In this document: positions 13,058-24,961 of the stretch, piece by piece | How the letters are laid out: every line of letters starts with the position of its first letter | How positions within the stretch are numbered: the first letter of the stretch is position 1 | Source of the DNA: Nyssa sinensis | Lineage: Eukaryota; Streptophyta; Magnoliopsida; Cornales; Nyssaceae | Assembly: GCA_008638375.1 (NCBI GenBank) | Contig: CM018052.1 | Span: 9,967,506 to 10,031,505, forward strand | DNA length: 64,000 nt | Direction of reading: 5' to 3' | The notes under the pieces: generated by a model | What the model was told of the DNA's origin: nothing | The model's database searches: none | The model's input: only the letters and a program-made list of their open reading frames with translations | Made by a program: the position numbers and the translations under genes

Positions 13058-13459
13058 ATGGTTCGTAACCGAAATACTACAACTGTGACAGACTGATTAG
13101 ACCAGCTTGAGCACCTTATGAACAGAGTCTTAAAGGCTCTACCTAAAGCCAAACCCTAGCGGTCAACTACTTACTCTGAAGCAGTGACACGGGCCATTAA
13201 ATAGAGGGGACAAAGATTTACCAAAGGAACAAAAACTTATAAGCCAGGAGACAATCAGAGCAAGGGGTAGGGACCCTCATCTTCCTAGCCCAAAGCCGGA
13301 TCTCGAAACACAAGGCCTATCCAAAAAAGGACCAACTACAAAAAGGACACACTTAGTTGCCTCACCTGCCAAAAAGCCTATCAGGGGCAATGCCTTAGGA
13401 ATACCAACATTTGCTACTATTGCGGCCATATTGGACATTTCACAAAGAACTGTCCCTAG
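13058..13459 (+). pseudogene. Element B gag remnant with CCHC zinc knuckle
   Basis: From the ATG at 13058 the frame runs to a TAG at 13457 and includes several in-frame stops, so it is dead. The knuckle near the end, CYYCGHIGHFTKNC, fits CX2CX4HX4C exactly; it follows a short Cys-rich stretch (CLTCQKAYQGQC) in the order typical of chromovirus Gag. The normal ~200-residue Gag capsid domain before it is essentially missing: only ~115 codons separate the start and the knuckle. Gag would coat genomic RNA. The short length with an intact knuckle motif suggests an ancient internal deletion shared with element A. Confidence 0.7.
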
Positions 13460-13947
13460 AATAAATCTATAACCTCTACTGCACTTACCCTATCAACCTT
13501 AGTGATACCAGGAGATGATCAGATTGTTGTACCAGTAAATGCAGGTATTCCTCTAGTTTATTTACGGCCTATGCATATATTAATGATATTAGACTTTACG
13601 CATTGACTAGTATTATCCTCATTACTGTTAGAAGTTTAACTTAGAAACAGAACCCTTAGAATTCATGTTAATTATTTCAATATCCTCAATAACTTTATTG
13701 TTAATACATGCTGATGAATGTCGTGAAATATTATAGATAAATAAACGAGGTTTGAATGAGAGATAGTCTGAAGGAAACTGAATGGATAATTATAGGAGGA
13801 CGACCAAAAATATAAAAATTCTTGAGTAAGTCATAAGTAGACCCTGACAAGGTAGAGATGAATAGAGTCTTGAAGAGAATTAGTAAATGAGCGAGATTGC
13901 CAGAATTGATCTTATGGATTGTGATGATTTTAGCAAGAGGTTGACAC

Positions 13948-15125
13948 ATGATGAATAAATATTAGGAAGAAATTCAATGAATCTTGTGATCTAAGATGAT
14001 GCATGATCCAATTTTAGTCAATACTCTATCAAGTTAGATGAAAGTAAATGATAAATAACTCTGAGTAACCGTTAGATATCAATGTGATCTAAATGATCGT
14101 AAAGACTGAACTGGTAGCAAATCATTTAGAGAAACCAAGAAATTTAGGTGATATATGATTTTGAGGTATTACGAGGAAACCATTATTCATGAATGATATA
14201 CATAGAGAATATGAGGTACAAATCATAAGTATACAATTAGTAACCTATTGGATACCTTTAAAGAAACTAGGAATCTGATGATTTAAATAGTTAAATGATT
14301 GGTGACTTTTGGGGACGATAGCTTGTTTAAATATTAAGGTTAATAGTCCTTGGGAAAGACTATACTATAACTGACTTTGATGTTTCTTGGACGATTGAGA
14401 TAATCAAATGAATAGTGACTTTTGGGAGAAAGTAGTATGCTTAAGGACAAAGGTTAAGGATTCTTGGAAAGAATCATACCAGTGTCAAGGTTGATGACTC
14501 TTAAGTCATTAAACTATGAATTGATCAATGAATTAGGGGAAACTATCATTTGAACAAGGGCAACGGTTAATGCTCTTTTGGAAGATATAAGGTGACATAA
14601 AGTTGGGATTGTGAAATCTTAGGAAGTCGGTGGATTTAACAAAAAATCTATATGAGAGATGGTCTGAAGAAGACTTAATGAATAGTAACATGAGGAGCTT
14701 GAGACTCTAGATAGATTGATGACATATCAGAAATATGAGGAATCTTGAGTGAGTCTCATAGGGTAAATATACATGAATCATTGGGAGGCAAATATTGATT
14801 AAACGAGACTATCAAGTGAACATTATGAAATGTGATGGTTCTGAAAAGAGATTGACATGTGATGAATGATCATTGGAAAAAATTCAATGGATCTTGTTGA
14901 TCTAGGTGACAACATGACCCAATTGTGGGCAGTACTTTATTGAGTTAGCTGAATCTATTTCAAAAGATAAATGATTGATAACTCTGAATGAATTTTGAGG
15001 ATTAACGTAATCTGATAATTAAATAGACGAAAATTGTGGCATAGTGTCTAGAAAAACTGGTGAGGGCAACAATTGTGATAAGTGATACATAATTTTTGAG
15101 ATACTACGAGAACAATTATGATTAA
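13948..15125 (+). repeat. Diverged direct duplication inside element B
   Basis: Segments at about 13948-14200 and 14861-15125 align over roughly 250 bp with the same order of phrases (ATGAAT..GGAAAAAATTCAATG, TGATCTAGGTGA, GATAAATGAT, ACTCTGA), but with many substitutions and small indels. It predates the insertion because element A shows related sequence. Confidence 0.55.
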
Positions 15126-16707
15126 GGTAGAAAGTAAGCATAACTCAATCTGTGAAACTAAGGAAGTAGAGAAATTTCATGGTGGGAAAGACTTGATATA
15201 ATCTTGATAAACTTTGAAAGTCAAATATAATGATAAAAGGATAGGATGACTAATTGATGTGAACAATCTTGAAGTATGATATGAAGTCATAGAATGTACA
15301 AAGAATTCCTTATACGGTTGAATAAGTTCTAGAAAGAACAAATTTGAAAAAGTTGAATAACTACTAGGGAGAGGAATATAACATATGATGAAAAATTGAA
15401 TATGATGACATGTATAAGAAATGAGACAATTGAACAACCTTTCTGAGCAAAGGCAAGTAAAACCAAAATAATGGTTATAAAATTAAAAAGTCATAAGACT
15501 TTGAGATTTGAACTGATTAAATGATGTGAAAAATTCAAGGTAAACCAAATATGATAACACCATTAAGGATACTTTTGAAGTACACTGTCACATGAAGAAT
15601 CAGTGACTAGGGCAAAAGACTACCCTAAAATTTTCTAAGTATATGTACCATACTTTAATTTATGAAGGGATGAGGAATCAAAATTTGTGAAAAGATCAAT
15701 AGTAAAAGGCCTTCGTACCAGCTTATAATGTGGAAAAAAAAATGGAGGAATTGATTTCCTCAACCTATACAATTCATAAAAGGATAAATGCACACAAATC
15801 TGAAAACAAAGGCAGATATGCCAATGAATACTACAAAAATAATGACATAATACCAAAAATGAAATGAAAAGAGGATTGATAAATCTTTTAGAAATGGACA
15901 CTTGATTGTGAAATCACAAATAGAAGGTTCGAATAAATTTGGGGTCACCCGTGCAGGGGATAAATATTGTAATGCAAAGAGAATACGAGTAAATCGTCTT
16001 GACACGAACCAAAAGATGCTCATGAAAACAAAAATGAATATGATACTCTGTCTTTAGTAAAACTTAAGGTACTTGAATGAGAAGTCCAAAACACTTTAAA
16101 CGATAGAAGTGGTGTAGTTTAGTTACACCGTTGACTTCTTATAACCTCTACCAAGAAAAGAAAAGATACGAAAAGAAAAGATCAAGGTACTAGATACCTT
16201 TACTTGGCACATGATGCGCCATACGACGCCAACAAAAATTGAGAGACTATGAATAGTAAAGTAATCACGACTTAGTAACAAATAAGATAAATATAATGAC
16301 TAGACAAGGAACTAGTCAAGATACTGGTAACAAAGAGAAATAGTCAAGTTACTGAAAAGATGACGCAGGATGAGTAATGAAAGTAATAGACCCCTAACCA
16401 TAGATCTAAGAATTAAAGAATTACGCATGGGGATATTAATACTGAAAATTGGAGACAACGAAAGTCTCGAGGAAGTTAAAAGGTCAAACTTTTGACTTTC
16501 AAAATTCACTATTAAATTAAAACAAAGAGGGATACAAAAGAACTGTGAACCCTGTATTAAAAAATTGTCTTTCTTGAGAATATAGTATCTGTTACTAGAG
16601 ATAAGTCCAAGAGACAGATTAAAAAAGGAATTATGATGATGAGGTTGGCATGATGAGATAATAGGGTTCCTTAGATTATGAACATTCGAGTTTTGGGGAC
16701 AAAACTT

Positions 16708-16725
16708 AATTTAAGGGGGGTAGAA
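16708..16725 (+). other. Element B polypurine tract
   Basis: TAATTTAAGGGGGGTAGAA lies directly before the 3' LTR and would prime plus-strand DNA synthesis. Confidence 0.75.
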
Positions 16726-17150
16726 TGTAATATCTTGACCCAAATTGTAATCGATCGAGCCATGAAAACCCGAGCTGTTAGGGTTTCCCATTTTTAATAT
16801 TGAATAAAATGGACGGTATGGAAACTCAATGGTTTTGAAGGTACGGATGCTGCCGGGCGATGCCGAGCAAGCTATGAACGAATACCGAAATAAAAAAATA
16901 ACAAATAAAATAAATAAAACTAAAATAAAATAATATTATTTATGTATGTATATATAAAGCCACATTTATATACGTGTAATATATATATATATATCTATGT
17001 ATATATATATAGTGGGCCGTACATGCATGGATATAGATATATATATATATATATATATATATGCACCAAGATTAGATAAGGGATCGGGAGGAGTTTTATT
17101 TCAAAAGAAAAAGAGGAAGAAGCTGATAAGGATTCGGAGCAGAAAAGATT

Positions 17151-17152
<2 letters not shown>

Positions 17153-17195
<43 letters not shown>
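17153..17195. repeat. (GA)n microsatellite
   Basis: About 21 GA units; the same site in B's 5' LTR (9905-9923) has about 9. Confidence 0.95.
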
Positions 17196-17198
<3 letters not shown>

Positions 17199-18149
17199 TG
17201 TGGGTGCTGAAAGAGGGAGAGGCAATCTGATATATTTATACCTATGCGTGAGTTGAGAGGAAGCTAGGAAATGAGGAGTAAAACTGAGGAAAAAAAGGTT
17301 TGAATTGAAGCTTGGGTTCTGAGGAAGAGGAATCAGAAGTGGAAGAAATCAGAAGAAGGGGATACGGCAAGCTAGGAACCGAAATCAGGTTGGTGTTATG
17401 AAATTTTGTTTTTAATTTTTAACAAGCATGTATGATAGATTAAATTATAGGGTCGTGTAGAGCATGAAATATGGGAAATTTGCAAAAAGAATCAATGAAA
17501 AAGGTTTAAAAATAAGGGAGAACGAAGTAGTTGCAAGTTTTCATGATAATTCGGTTTGTAGAGTTTTTGGGTGTTAAACTTGATTTAAATGATTGGTTAT
17601 TGATCATATAAGGTGCATAAACAATTTAGGAAAGAAATTAAACCAAAAAAGTGAAGAAATCACCCTGAAAATGGCTCACCGAAAAACCATACAACCTCAC
17701 CAGAGCTGCAGTTTCCTCTCTATTTGTTAGGATCTAGTGATCTAATCCCAAATCTAGTGATCTAATCCCAAAACCGAGTTTAGATATAAAAAGCCCATGA
17801 AATTTGGAAGGGAACTAAATTATGTTTGGCTGAAAAAATGGTTGGAGAGTTTGGCTGGTGTCGAAAGAGATGACCGGTGTACTGCTGGAGAAGAAGGTCC
17901 TGTGTAAAGGGTTTTGGGTTGGGCTTGGTTTGGGTTGGGTTAGACTCGACCCACCAGCAAATAGAAGACCTGAAGCTGTGCTGTTTAGACTTATGTTTAA
18001 TTAAATTGAGAGTGTTTCATTGTGAAGATTAGAAATTGAAATTGTGGAACTTATCTAGTACAAGGATATCTTATCCCTACTATCCATCGTTTGGCTTAAA
18101 GCTTTAAGGAAAAAAAAAAAAGATATACGCAGGGGGCTGCTACCCCCTG

Positions 18150-18210
18150 TAACTTGAACACTGAACCAATAGGCATGAGTCATGAAGCACGGACCACTGT
18201 GCCACTGAGG
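18150..18210 (-). other. tRNA-like module in B 3' LTR
   Basis: Minus strand TGGCACAGTGG (18204-18194) is a good A-box; the B-box position (18161-18151) has GTGTTCAAGTT, degenerate. Antisense to the LTR and homologous to the modules at 7868 and 20863. Confidence 0.45.
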
Positions 18211-19914
18211 CTCATGTGGTCTTACTTCACCCAAATACAATATATTATAGTAATGCTGAATTAATTAAATTTAGTTTTGATGTCCAAATTAATCAAGAGA
18301 ATAGTGTAAATTTAATATCTTGGACCTTCTGGATCCAATGGTGAGGTCTGTTTTATGAGACGGGGTCTCAAAAAATAAACTACCCATAGAAATGCCAAAA
18401 ATGACAAATACCCCTAAGTCAAATGTGAGTCAAACGGACTCCGATTAAACTAAGTAAATAGTGAATCTTTATTAATTTAAACATTTTGGACTCAATGGTG
18501 AAGTCTGATTTGTGAAACTAGGTCCTGAAAAATAGAAACATGTAAAATAACCATTTTGCCCTTTTGGTAAAGTAGCTCAAATTGGAAACCGTGAAAGCCT
18601 AGACTAATTCTCTTCGACGTTTCGGACTCACTGGTAGAGTCTAAATTAGTAAAATAGATACTTATAATAATGAGGCATAAAATTTGATGAATAGCTTTAA
18701 AACTGAAACATGTATACTGAATGATAGGGGAACTCAAAGCGAAAAGGAAAAGTTACGAGATACTGAGGTAGATCACAGGAATTAAAGGTAAGTAAACTCC
18801 TATCTCTTATACGTTGTTTTCCAAGTCACATTCTTTCTATTACTGCCAAAATCTTGTACTCATGAACGTACCCACTGCTATTGTCCCACTATCGATATTG
18901 TCCTATCTGGTGGAAGCTTATTGACTGTTATCTCATTGTTGCTATGTTGTAATGTGCCTTGAAAGGCTTGTTGATGGACGTTTACTACATGTTATTCCAT
19001 ACCTTATGCATTTCTTATGAAATCACGATAGAATCTTGATTTATAATTGAATACCAGATTTGTGCTCAGTCACAATATCCATCCGATTACTTTCTGAGTT
19101 GGCAGGACCTTCGGGTCGATTGACGGGACCTAATGGTCGAGTCCGTGAATGGACATCTGGAGATGAGGGCATCTTTACGCGTGGAGTTATGAGGGCATTT
19201 TATATGCATTGACGTTAAAGAGGGGGTATGCCGGGCCCTAAAAGACCTAGGATCTACCAACTAGAGTAAATGTATCACCTATGATTGGCTGATATATTTA
19301 CATTTATTAGATTCATAGGATGTTGCCATTCCCTATGAATAATTTTATATTTATTGTGGCGGTATATTTTCATATTGACTTTTATTATTGAGCTTCCTCA
19401 TAATCATGCCATGGCATTACTCATACTTGTTTTTGTGCTTTACTATTCATTGGCCATTGTGGCATTTTACTGTTAACTGTAACCGTTGTCATGACTGGCT
19501 ATCTTGTTACCTTTGAATTTATATTTTTTTATGTTAACCCCAAACCCGTATTGGAGATAGGCTTTTACTTACTGAGCTTTGTTAGCTCACCCCACTTACT
19601 AATTTTTTAGGTGAGAATGCTACAAAACCACAGTAGGAGATTAGGAGCTTAGGAAGACAGTTGAGGAGCATGATAGAAGTGAATAGAGTCTCTCCCATGT
19701 ACTCACTACTTAAGAGTGGTTTATGTTCAGTTTATGACGATTTACATTTCAGTTGTCAAAAAATGTTTTGTATTAAGACTTCTGTAATTTAATGTCATGT
19801 TCACATTATTTATTATTATTATTGATACAAAAAATGGAAAAGGTAGGGACAGCCATTGGGTCGGCCCCGCGATACGAGTTCCGCATAGGGTAGGTTTTGG
19901 GTCGTGACAATAGG

Positions 19915-20805
19915 TCCTGTCAATCGACCCGTAGGTCCTGTCAACTCAGAAAGCATCGGATGGATATTGTGACTGAGTACAAATCCGACATTTGTAATAA
20001 ATCATGATTATTTGTGATTCCATAAGAAGTGTATAAAAATGGAATATCATGCAATGGACATATCAAAGTAGGCCTTTCAAGGCACAATACAACATAACAT
20101 TCAATGATATTGCAGTCAATAAACATCCACAAGATATGACAATATCAATTATGGAACAACAACGGTTGGTACGTACGAGAGTACAAAATTTGGCAATAAT
20201 AGAATGAACGTGGCTTGGAAGACCACATGTAAGAGATAAGGTTTACTTACCTTTTATCTATGTGATCTACCTCAGTATTTCCTAATTTTCTCCTTTCCCT
20301 TTGACTTGCCTATAAATCAGTAAACATGTCTCAGTTTTAATGCAATTCATCAAATTTTCTATCTTATTACTATAAGTATCCCTTTTACTAATTTAGACTT
20401 TACTATTGGGTCCGAAATGTCGAAGAAAGTCAGTTTAGGTTTTCACGGTTTCCAATTTGGACTTCTGTACTAATAAGGGCAAAATGGTCATTTTACACTT
20501 TTACATGTCTCTATTTTTAGGGAGCTATTTTCATAAATCGGACTTCACCGTTGAGTCCAAAATGCTTGACATAATAAAGATTCACTACTCATTCATTTTT
20601 ATCAAAATTCGTTTGACTCATATTCAACTCAAGGGTATTTTGGTCATTTAACACTTTTGCGGGTATTTTATTTTTCGGAACTCCGTCTCATGAAACGGAC
20701 CTTACCATTGGGTCCAAAAAAATAAATTTACACTATTCATTTGCTAATTTTGGACATCGAGAACTAATTCAATTAATAACTAAATTAATTAATTTAATTA
20801 CATAC

Positions 20806-20844
<39 letters not shown>

Positions 20845-21587
20845 TCATTACTTAACCACATGTGCCTTAGTGGCACAGTGGTGGACACAATGGCTATAAG
20901 TCCTTCACCCTCATATGTTAGGGGTTCGATTCCCGTCAGGCCCACTGTTCATCCTCTTTTTAAATAAAATAATAAATAAAACGTTAGCCCTTCAACAGTG
21001 ACGGGTCATCACTGCACTTGGGCGAGTTCCAACCCGACCCGATCCGCATGGCCCACCGTGCCTTCCCCTTCCCCTGACTTTTCGGCCATACACAGGGCAA
21101 TTTTGGATCACCTGCTCTGGCGTCGGTGACCGGACTTCAGTACATGTACATATATATATATATTGTTTTCCATTTTTCTTCATTTTGAAGCCACATTTCA
21201 TTTCGAAATACCCTAAAGTACATTTTAGGACCCTTTGATAACATTCGAAGCCATTAAAACCCATTGAAAATCAAACTTTTCAAATTTACATCTTTCCGAT
21301 AAATTCATTTTTCTCCTTCATTTTTCATTGTTTCACTCGCAGTTTCTTCCTATGTGTTCCATTTTCCTCATAGAATCTAACTATACAAATATTTCTAAGC
21401 TTCATGCAACTTTATGAAAAACCTAGAAAATAGAAAATTAAAATTACAGAGAATTCCCTTTCCTTTTTCTTTGCGGTTTCTCCTCCTTTCTCTTTTGTTT
21501 TTCTCCCTTCAGTACCTCTAATCCTTCAGCCCCTTTTGTTCTCTTTCCAAAACGCACCATAGTGCATCTATGCCATATTCTATAACC

Positions 21588-21624
<37 letters not shown>

Positions 21625-22015
21625 TCCTCTCTCTTTTATTCTTCCTTTTGTGTTTGATTTCCCAAATTTGTAACCCCCTTCATTATGGTTCTAATTTGTA
21701 TCGGTTGCCATATAATATCACGCTATACATATATCTGTTATAATATCATATGTATAGTGCATATATATATATCCATCTTTCATATATAGTTATATATATA
21801 TTTATACATGATTTTTATTTTTACTTTATTTTTATTTTATTTTATTTTTATTTCGATATTCGTTCATGGCTTGCTCAAGCATCGTCCAGCATTATCCGTA
21901 CATTCAAAACTATTGAGATTCCAACCCTTCTATTTCATTTGATATCATAATATAAAACTCTAACGGCTCGGGTTTACATAGTTCATTTGGTCACAATTTG
22001 GGTCGGGGTATTACA
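19915..22015 (-). mobile_element. Element A LTR, right part (LTR start)
   Basis: Continues A's LTR beyond element B and ends on the plus strand with GGGGTATTACA, i.e. the minus strand begins TGTAATACCCC at 22015. It includes a long (TA)n tract at about 20812-20840, a (CT)n tract at about 21592-21621 and a 13-nt A/T-rich stretch. The short frames here are LTR sequence, not genes. Confidence 0.8.
20863..20945 (+). other. tRNA-like module in A LTR, best preserved
   Basis: TGGCACAGTGG (20871-20881) and a perfect B-box GGTTCGATTCC (20923-20933) lie 52 nt apart, and a T-run (CTTTTT) follows at about 20955, as expected for a Pol III unit. Antisense to A. The ends (GTGCCTTAG.. / ..CAGGCCCACT) do not form a clean acceptor stem, so a tRNA-derived SINE-like origin is likelier than a tRNA gene. 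Confidence 0.5.
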
Positions 22016-22288
22016 ACAATCATCCAAATCATATACCCAATCATAATAGTCTTCAAAATAAAAATTACCATCAAAATCAAGAAATCTTTCATAATTATGC
22101 ATAGCTTTATGAATATAAACGTGTCCACGAACAAGCAATTTGCGAGCTCTATCATCAATGTAGTACCTATTGTATTCATGATTTTCTAGTATTCAAAACT
22201 CTAAAGGAGTAATGGATTGTCTCCTACGAACATCGTCGATAGGATAAAAAAATTTGTCTTCACTAATTGTCATTCAGCCAAGCAAATC
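22016..22288 (-). pseudogene. Internal 5' region of host retroelement, gag-like
   Basis: On the minus strand an open stretch of about 60 codons between the primer site and element A reads with coding character (e.g. YIDDRARKLLVRGH, acidic/aromatic run FYFEDYYDW) after an in-frame stop. Its place just downstream of PBS suggests the Gag amino-terminal region of the element whose LTR is at 22309. I do not recognise the family. The rest of the element lies beyond element A, outside or lost from the window. Confidence 0.4.
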
Positions 22289-22306
22289 CTCGCTTTGATA
22301 CCAATT
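22289..22306 (-). other. Primer binding site of host retroelement
   Basis: The minus strand reads TTGGTATCAAAGCG shortly after the LTR end at 22309, one or two bases off the initiator tRNA-Met site. Confidence 0.55.
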
Positions 22307-22308
22307 AA

Positions 22309-22691
22309 TGTAGCATAGAAACACGAATAATGGATACGACTAACGTCAATATCCAAAAATGGGGAATCCTCAATCCAACGGGATCAATCAACCCAAAAAG
22401 AGAAAAAATTCTCTAAATTTCATAATTAAATATTATTGATAAAAAACTTAACCATAAAGATTATTACATCATATTTATAGAGTTAGAATACTACTATTTT
22501 GACTAGAAAATAGTAAGTCTTATTTTTATCCTAATACTAATACAATAAAGAGTCCTATTTGGAATAGAAAAATAATATATCTTCATCTAAAATAACTAAT
22601 TTGAGAAAAGCTCAAATTTAGAAACTAAAGAATTTTACAATGACTCTTAAACAAAAGACATGTTTTTGATAGGTATCATACCTCTCCTACA
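22309..22691 (-). mobile_element. Small LTR (383 bp) of the outermost host element
   Basis: Bounded by TGTAG at 22309 and CTACA at 22691, a 5-bp inverted terminal repeat typical of LTRs, with a primer site directly adjacent on the inner side. Minus orientation. The partner LTR is not in the window. Class (Ty3 or Copia) not decided. Confidence 0.55.
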
Positions 22692-24760
22692 TCATAGAGT
22701 TAGAAGAATACTTTCTTTAAAAGAGGTAGAAATAGGAGAAGGGTCGTCCCGAACTCACCCGGTTTTTATCTCTATGCTAAAATTATTTACCAGTGAGCAA
22801 GCGTATGTGGTGATGTGAGTTACTCTTGGTGGTTCGAAGAGTGAAATGAGATGTCATATGTGTAAGGATGCACACATGACACTTCATCTCACCGTTGAGA
22901 CCACGGTATAAGAGACCGTGGAATATTTTTTATGATGATGTCAACATTGTGAGTCCCTTTTCATTAAAACAAATCATTCTTTCATGCCCCTTTGTAGGAA
23001 TAAAAATTGCTTTGATACCAAATATATGATCCAAAATAATTCTGATACCAATTGTTAAACCCAAAATGCTCTGATACCAATTGTAAAATTTAAAATCACT
23101 CTAATACCAATTACTCAATTGAAAAAAGCAATCAACTAAATGATACCAAACCAACTACATATGGTGTTGTAGGTCGTTACGTGAATGATTAATAAATATC
23201 ACTTGTCTTAACAATTGGATAATATATTTTATTAGCAAAAGCTTCAATCCAAAAAGACTCAGCAACAAACCATTCACATGGCTGTCAACCTTGCAACAAT
23301 CACTCCACGACTTCTCTCAAACGCACTCTTTAATCCGGCCACAAGTTTTGTTCGGCCGCAAGTTACCACTCTATTAATTTTTTGACTTTGCTTAATATGT
23401 GATAGAGACCCAGTATATATAATGCTAAGTCTAAGTCCTTTATTAATTAGAACATCTAATCTCACAATAAAACTAATATACTTTGTTTAACTTTATTTAG
23501 GAAACTTACTTTCACTAAAATATTACGCAAATTCTAATTAAAATTACTAAAAAAGACTCTAAATATTAATATATCAAATTAATTTTTTTTAAATTATAAA
23601 CTTGATTTAATTAGCAACACCCTTTACAACAGTTTCTCTCATTAATATCTCAATTTTCATTTTTATTTTAGATGATAAATCTATCTTGTAAGATAAAGTT
23701 GGGAAAACTAATTGCAATTGTTTGCAAAATTTGTTCGTGGTTGCCAGCTGTTATTTAGTTCAAGTCACATCCATAGATTAGCTGCAAGTTTCGTTAGAAT
23801 TTGGATTTTAGTTTTCATAGGTGCATCTCTTCGTCTCTCCATTATCCCTATGCTTGCAAAACCTTTTTAAAATACTCCATTTACATTAGAATTACTTACG
23901 CTCTGGCAAATTTATAACCGTAGAAGTATCATGTTTTTGAAATCTGAAGTTTGAAGAGAACTAAAGCTTCTTTTACATGGAAAGAAAAAAAAAAAAAACC
24001 GAATTGGTGTAATGATTGAGAGAAATGGTCAAAGGATGAGGGACCATGAAGACGTTGACTCTATGACAATCATTAGGGAGTTTTTGTATTAAAGGTAAGG
24101 AACGGTAATGTTTCTAAAACAGGTATTTCAGGATTTAATTTAAACTTTTTTTATATTTGAATATTTATTTTGATGTTTTTAGAATATTTATTTAAATATT
24201 TTTAAGTCTAATTATTAATTTAAAAAAGGTAACGGTGAACGACCTTTTTCTAAACTTATGTTTTTGAAGCGTCCATTTTTTATTTATAGCACATTTAATA
24301 TTTTTAAGAGTTCATTCAAAACATTACATATATATCATTTAAAACCGTTTTAAATACAATCATTCAAACATTGATAACTTAATTTAAATTATACTTTTTT
24401 ACCGATTATCTAAATGATTACTAAAACTAATCCTGTGCACAAGCCTCTTCTTGTCATTTCAAAATACTTACAATAAATAAGTAACATATCATTATATTTA
24501 ATCAACTGGAATTTTTGATTGAATAGAAGTCCCATTAATCAAATTTTAAAGTAACAAGCCGCAGTCATCCCTATTACGTAAATTTATCCAACAAGCAAGT
24601 GAAAGTGTGTTCGTCACTTTCTAATTAAAAAAGATAATATTACGTAATTTATGTATTTTTTATTTAAATAATATGAGTGATGTGTAAACTATTGATTAAT
24701 AAAATAATTATTTTAAAAATAATTAATATAATAGTAATTAATAATTAAATTTTAATTAAA
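22692..24760. other. AT-rich intergenic DNA
   Basis: No gene supported. It holds the GATACCAA repeat cluster (23006-23150), A-runs near 23990 and AT-rich sequence up to the promoter of the BBE-like gene. Confidence 0.6.
23006..23150. repeat. GATACCAA repeat cluster
   Basis: Five to six imperfect ~32-bp copies of a phrase like 'ctctgataccaattgt' followed by AAACCCAAAAT-type sequence. CTCTGATACCAATTG is the reverse complement of a retroelement primer-site context. Confidence 0.7.
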
Positions 24761-24961
24761 CAAAGACGTGGAGAAATATACATTATCCATAAAATCCCTT
24801 CGGGCTCCCATTTCTTGTGGAGCGAAACGTTTGATGAGTCATTTTAGTTTACGTACGCCGCACAAATTTAAACACAATGTTCACATTTATTGCTCTTCAA
24901 ACAAACTTCTCCAAAACTACTATAAATAGCAGAACCTCTATGTGCCCTGTTATAACAAGAA
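24760..24961 (+). promoter_or_regulatory. Putative promoter of BBE-like gene
   Basis: A good TATA box TATAAATA lies at 24921-24928, 34 bp before the ATG, implying a very short 5' UTR. Upstream are an ACGTG core (24766-24770, G-box-like) and TGAGTCA (24835-24841, GCN4/bZIP-like). The TATA is well supported by position; the other motifs are short and may be chance. Confidence 0.55.

Larger units (their letters stand above)
12723..16707 (+). mobile_element. Element B internal region, mostly non-coding
   Basis: Only the gag scrap at 13058-13459 is recognisable. The remaining 3.2 kb has no pol motifs and many stops in all frames. It contains an imperfect direct duplication (about 13948-14200 and 14861-15125) sharing phrases such as 'aaattcaatggatcttg' and 'actctgaatgaattttgag'-type segments. 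Such large, conserved but non-coding internals are the hallmark of LARD elements. Confidence 0.75.
5740..19909 (+). mobile_element. Element B, complete LARD-like Ty3 element
   Basis: A complete plus-strand LTR element: 5' LTR (5740-6015 and 9756-12707, interrupted by element C), PBS, 4.0-kb internal region, polypurine tract, and 3' LTR 16726-19909 (3184 bp). LTRs begin TGTAAT and end TGACA. The internal region holds only a short gag scrap with a zinc knuckle and no pol motif, so any movement would have needed proteins from a relative. The LTR pair differs by roughly 5-8% in the stretches I compared, clearly older than the Retand element at 38-54 kb. The gag knuckle and primer site point to a chromovirus (Tekay/Del-like) ancestor; lineage is inference. 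Confidence 0.85.
16726..19909 (+). mobile_element. Element B 3' LTR (3184 bp)
   Basis: Starts TGTAATATC and ends GGGTCGTGACA, followed by the ATAGG target copy. Contains a (TA)n tract near 17038-17062, a 43-nt GA repeat at 17153-17195 (about 19 nt in the 5' LTR), the antisense tRNA-like module near 18150-18210, and near the end the phrase 'tgttagctcaccccactt' found in comparable form in the other long LTRs. No gene. Confidence 0.85.

Noticed and set aside
20863..20945. Genuine tRNA gene
   Set aside because: A- and B-boxes are good, but acceptor and anticodon stems do not pair convincingly and the same module recurs in LTR copies.
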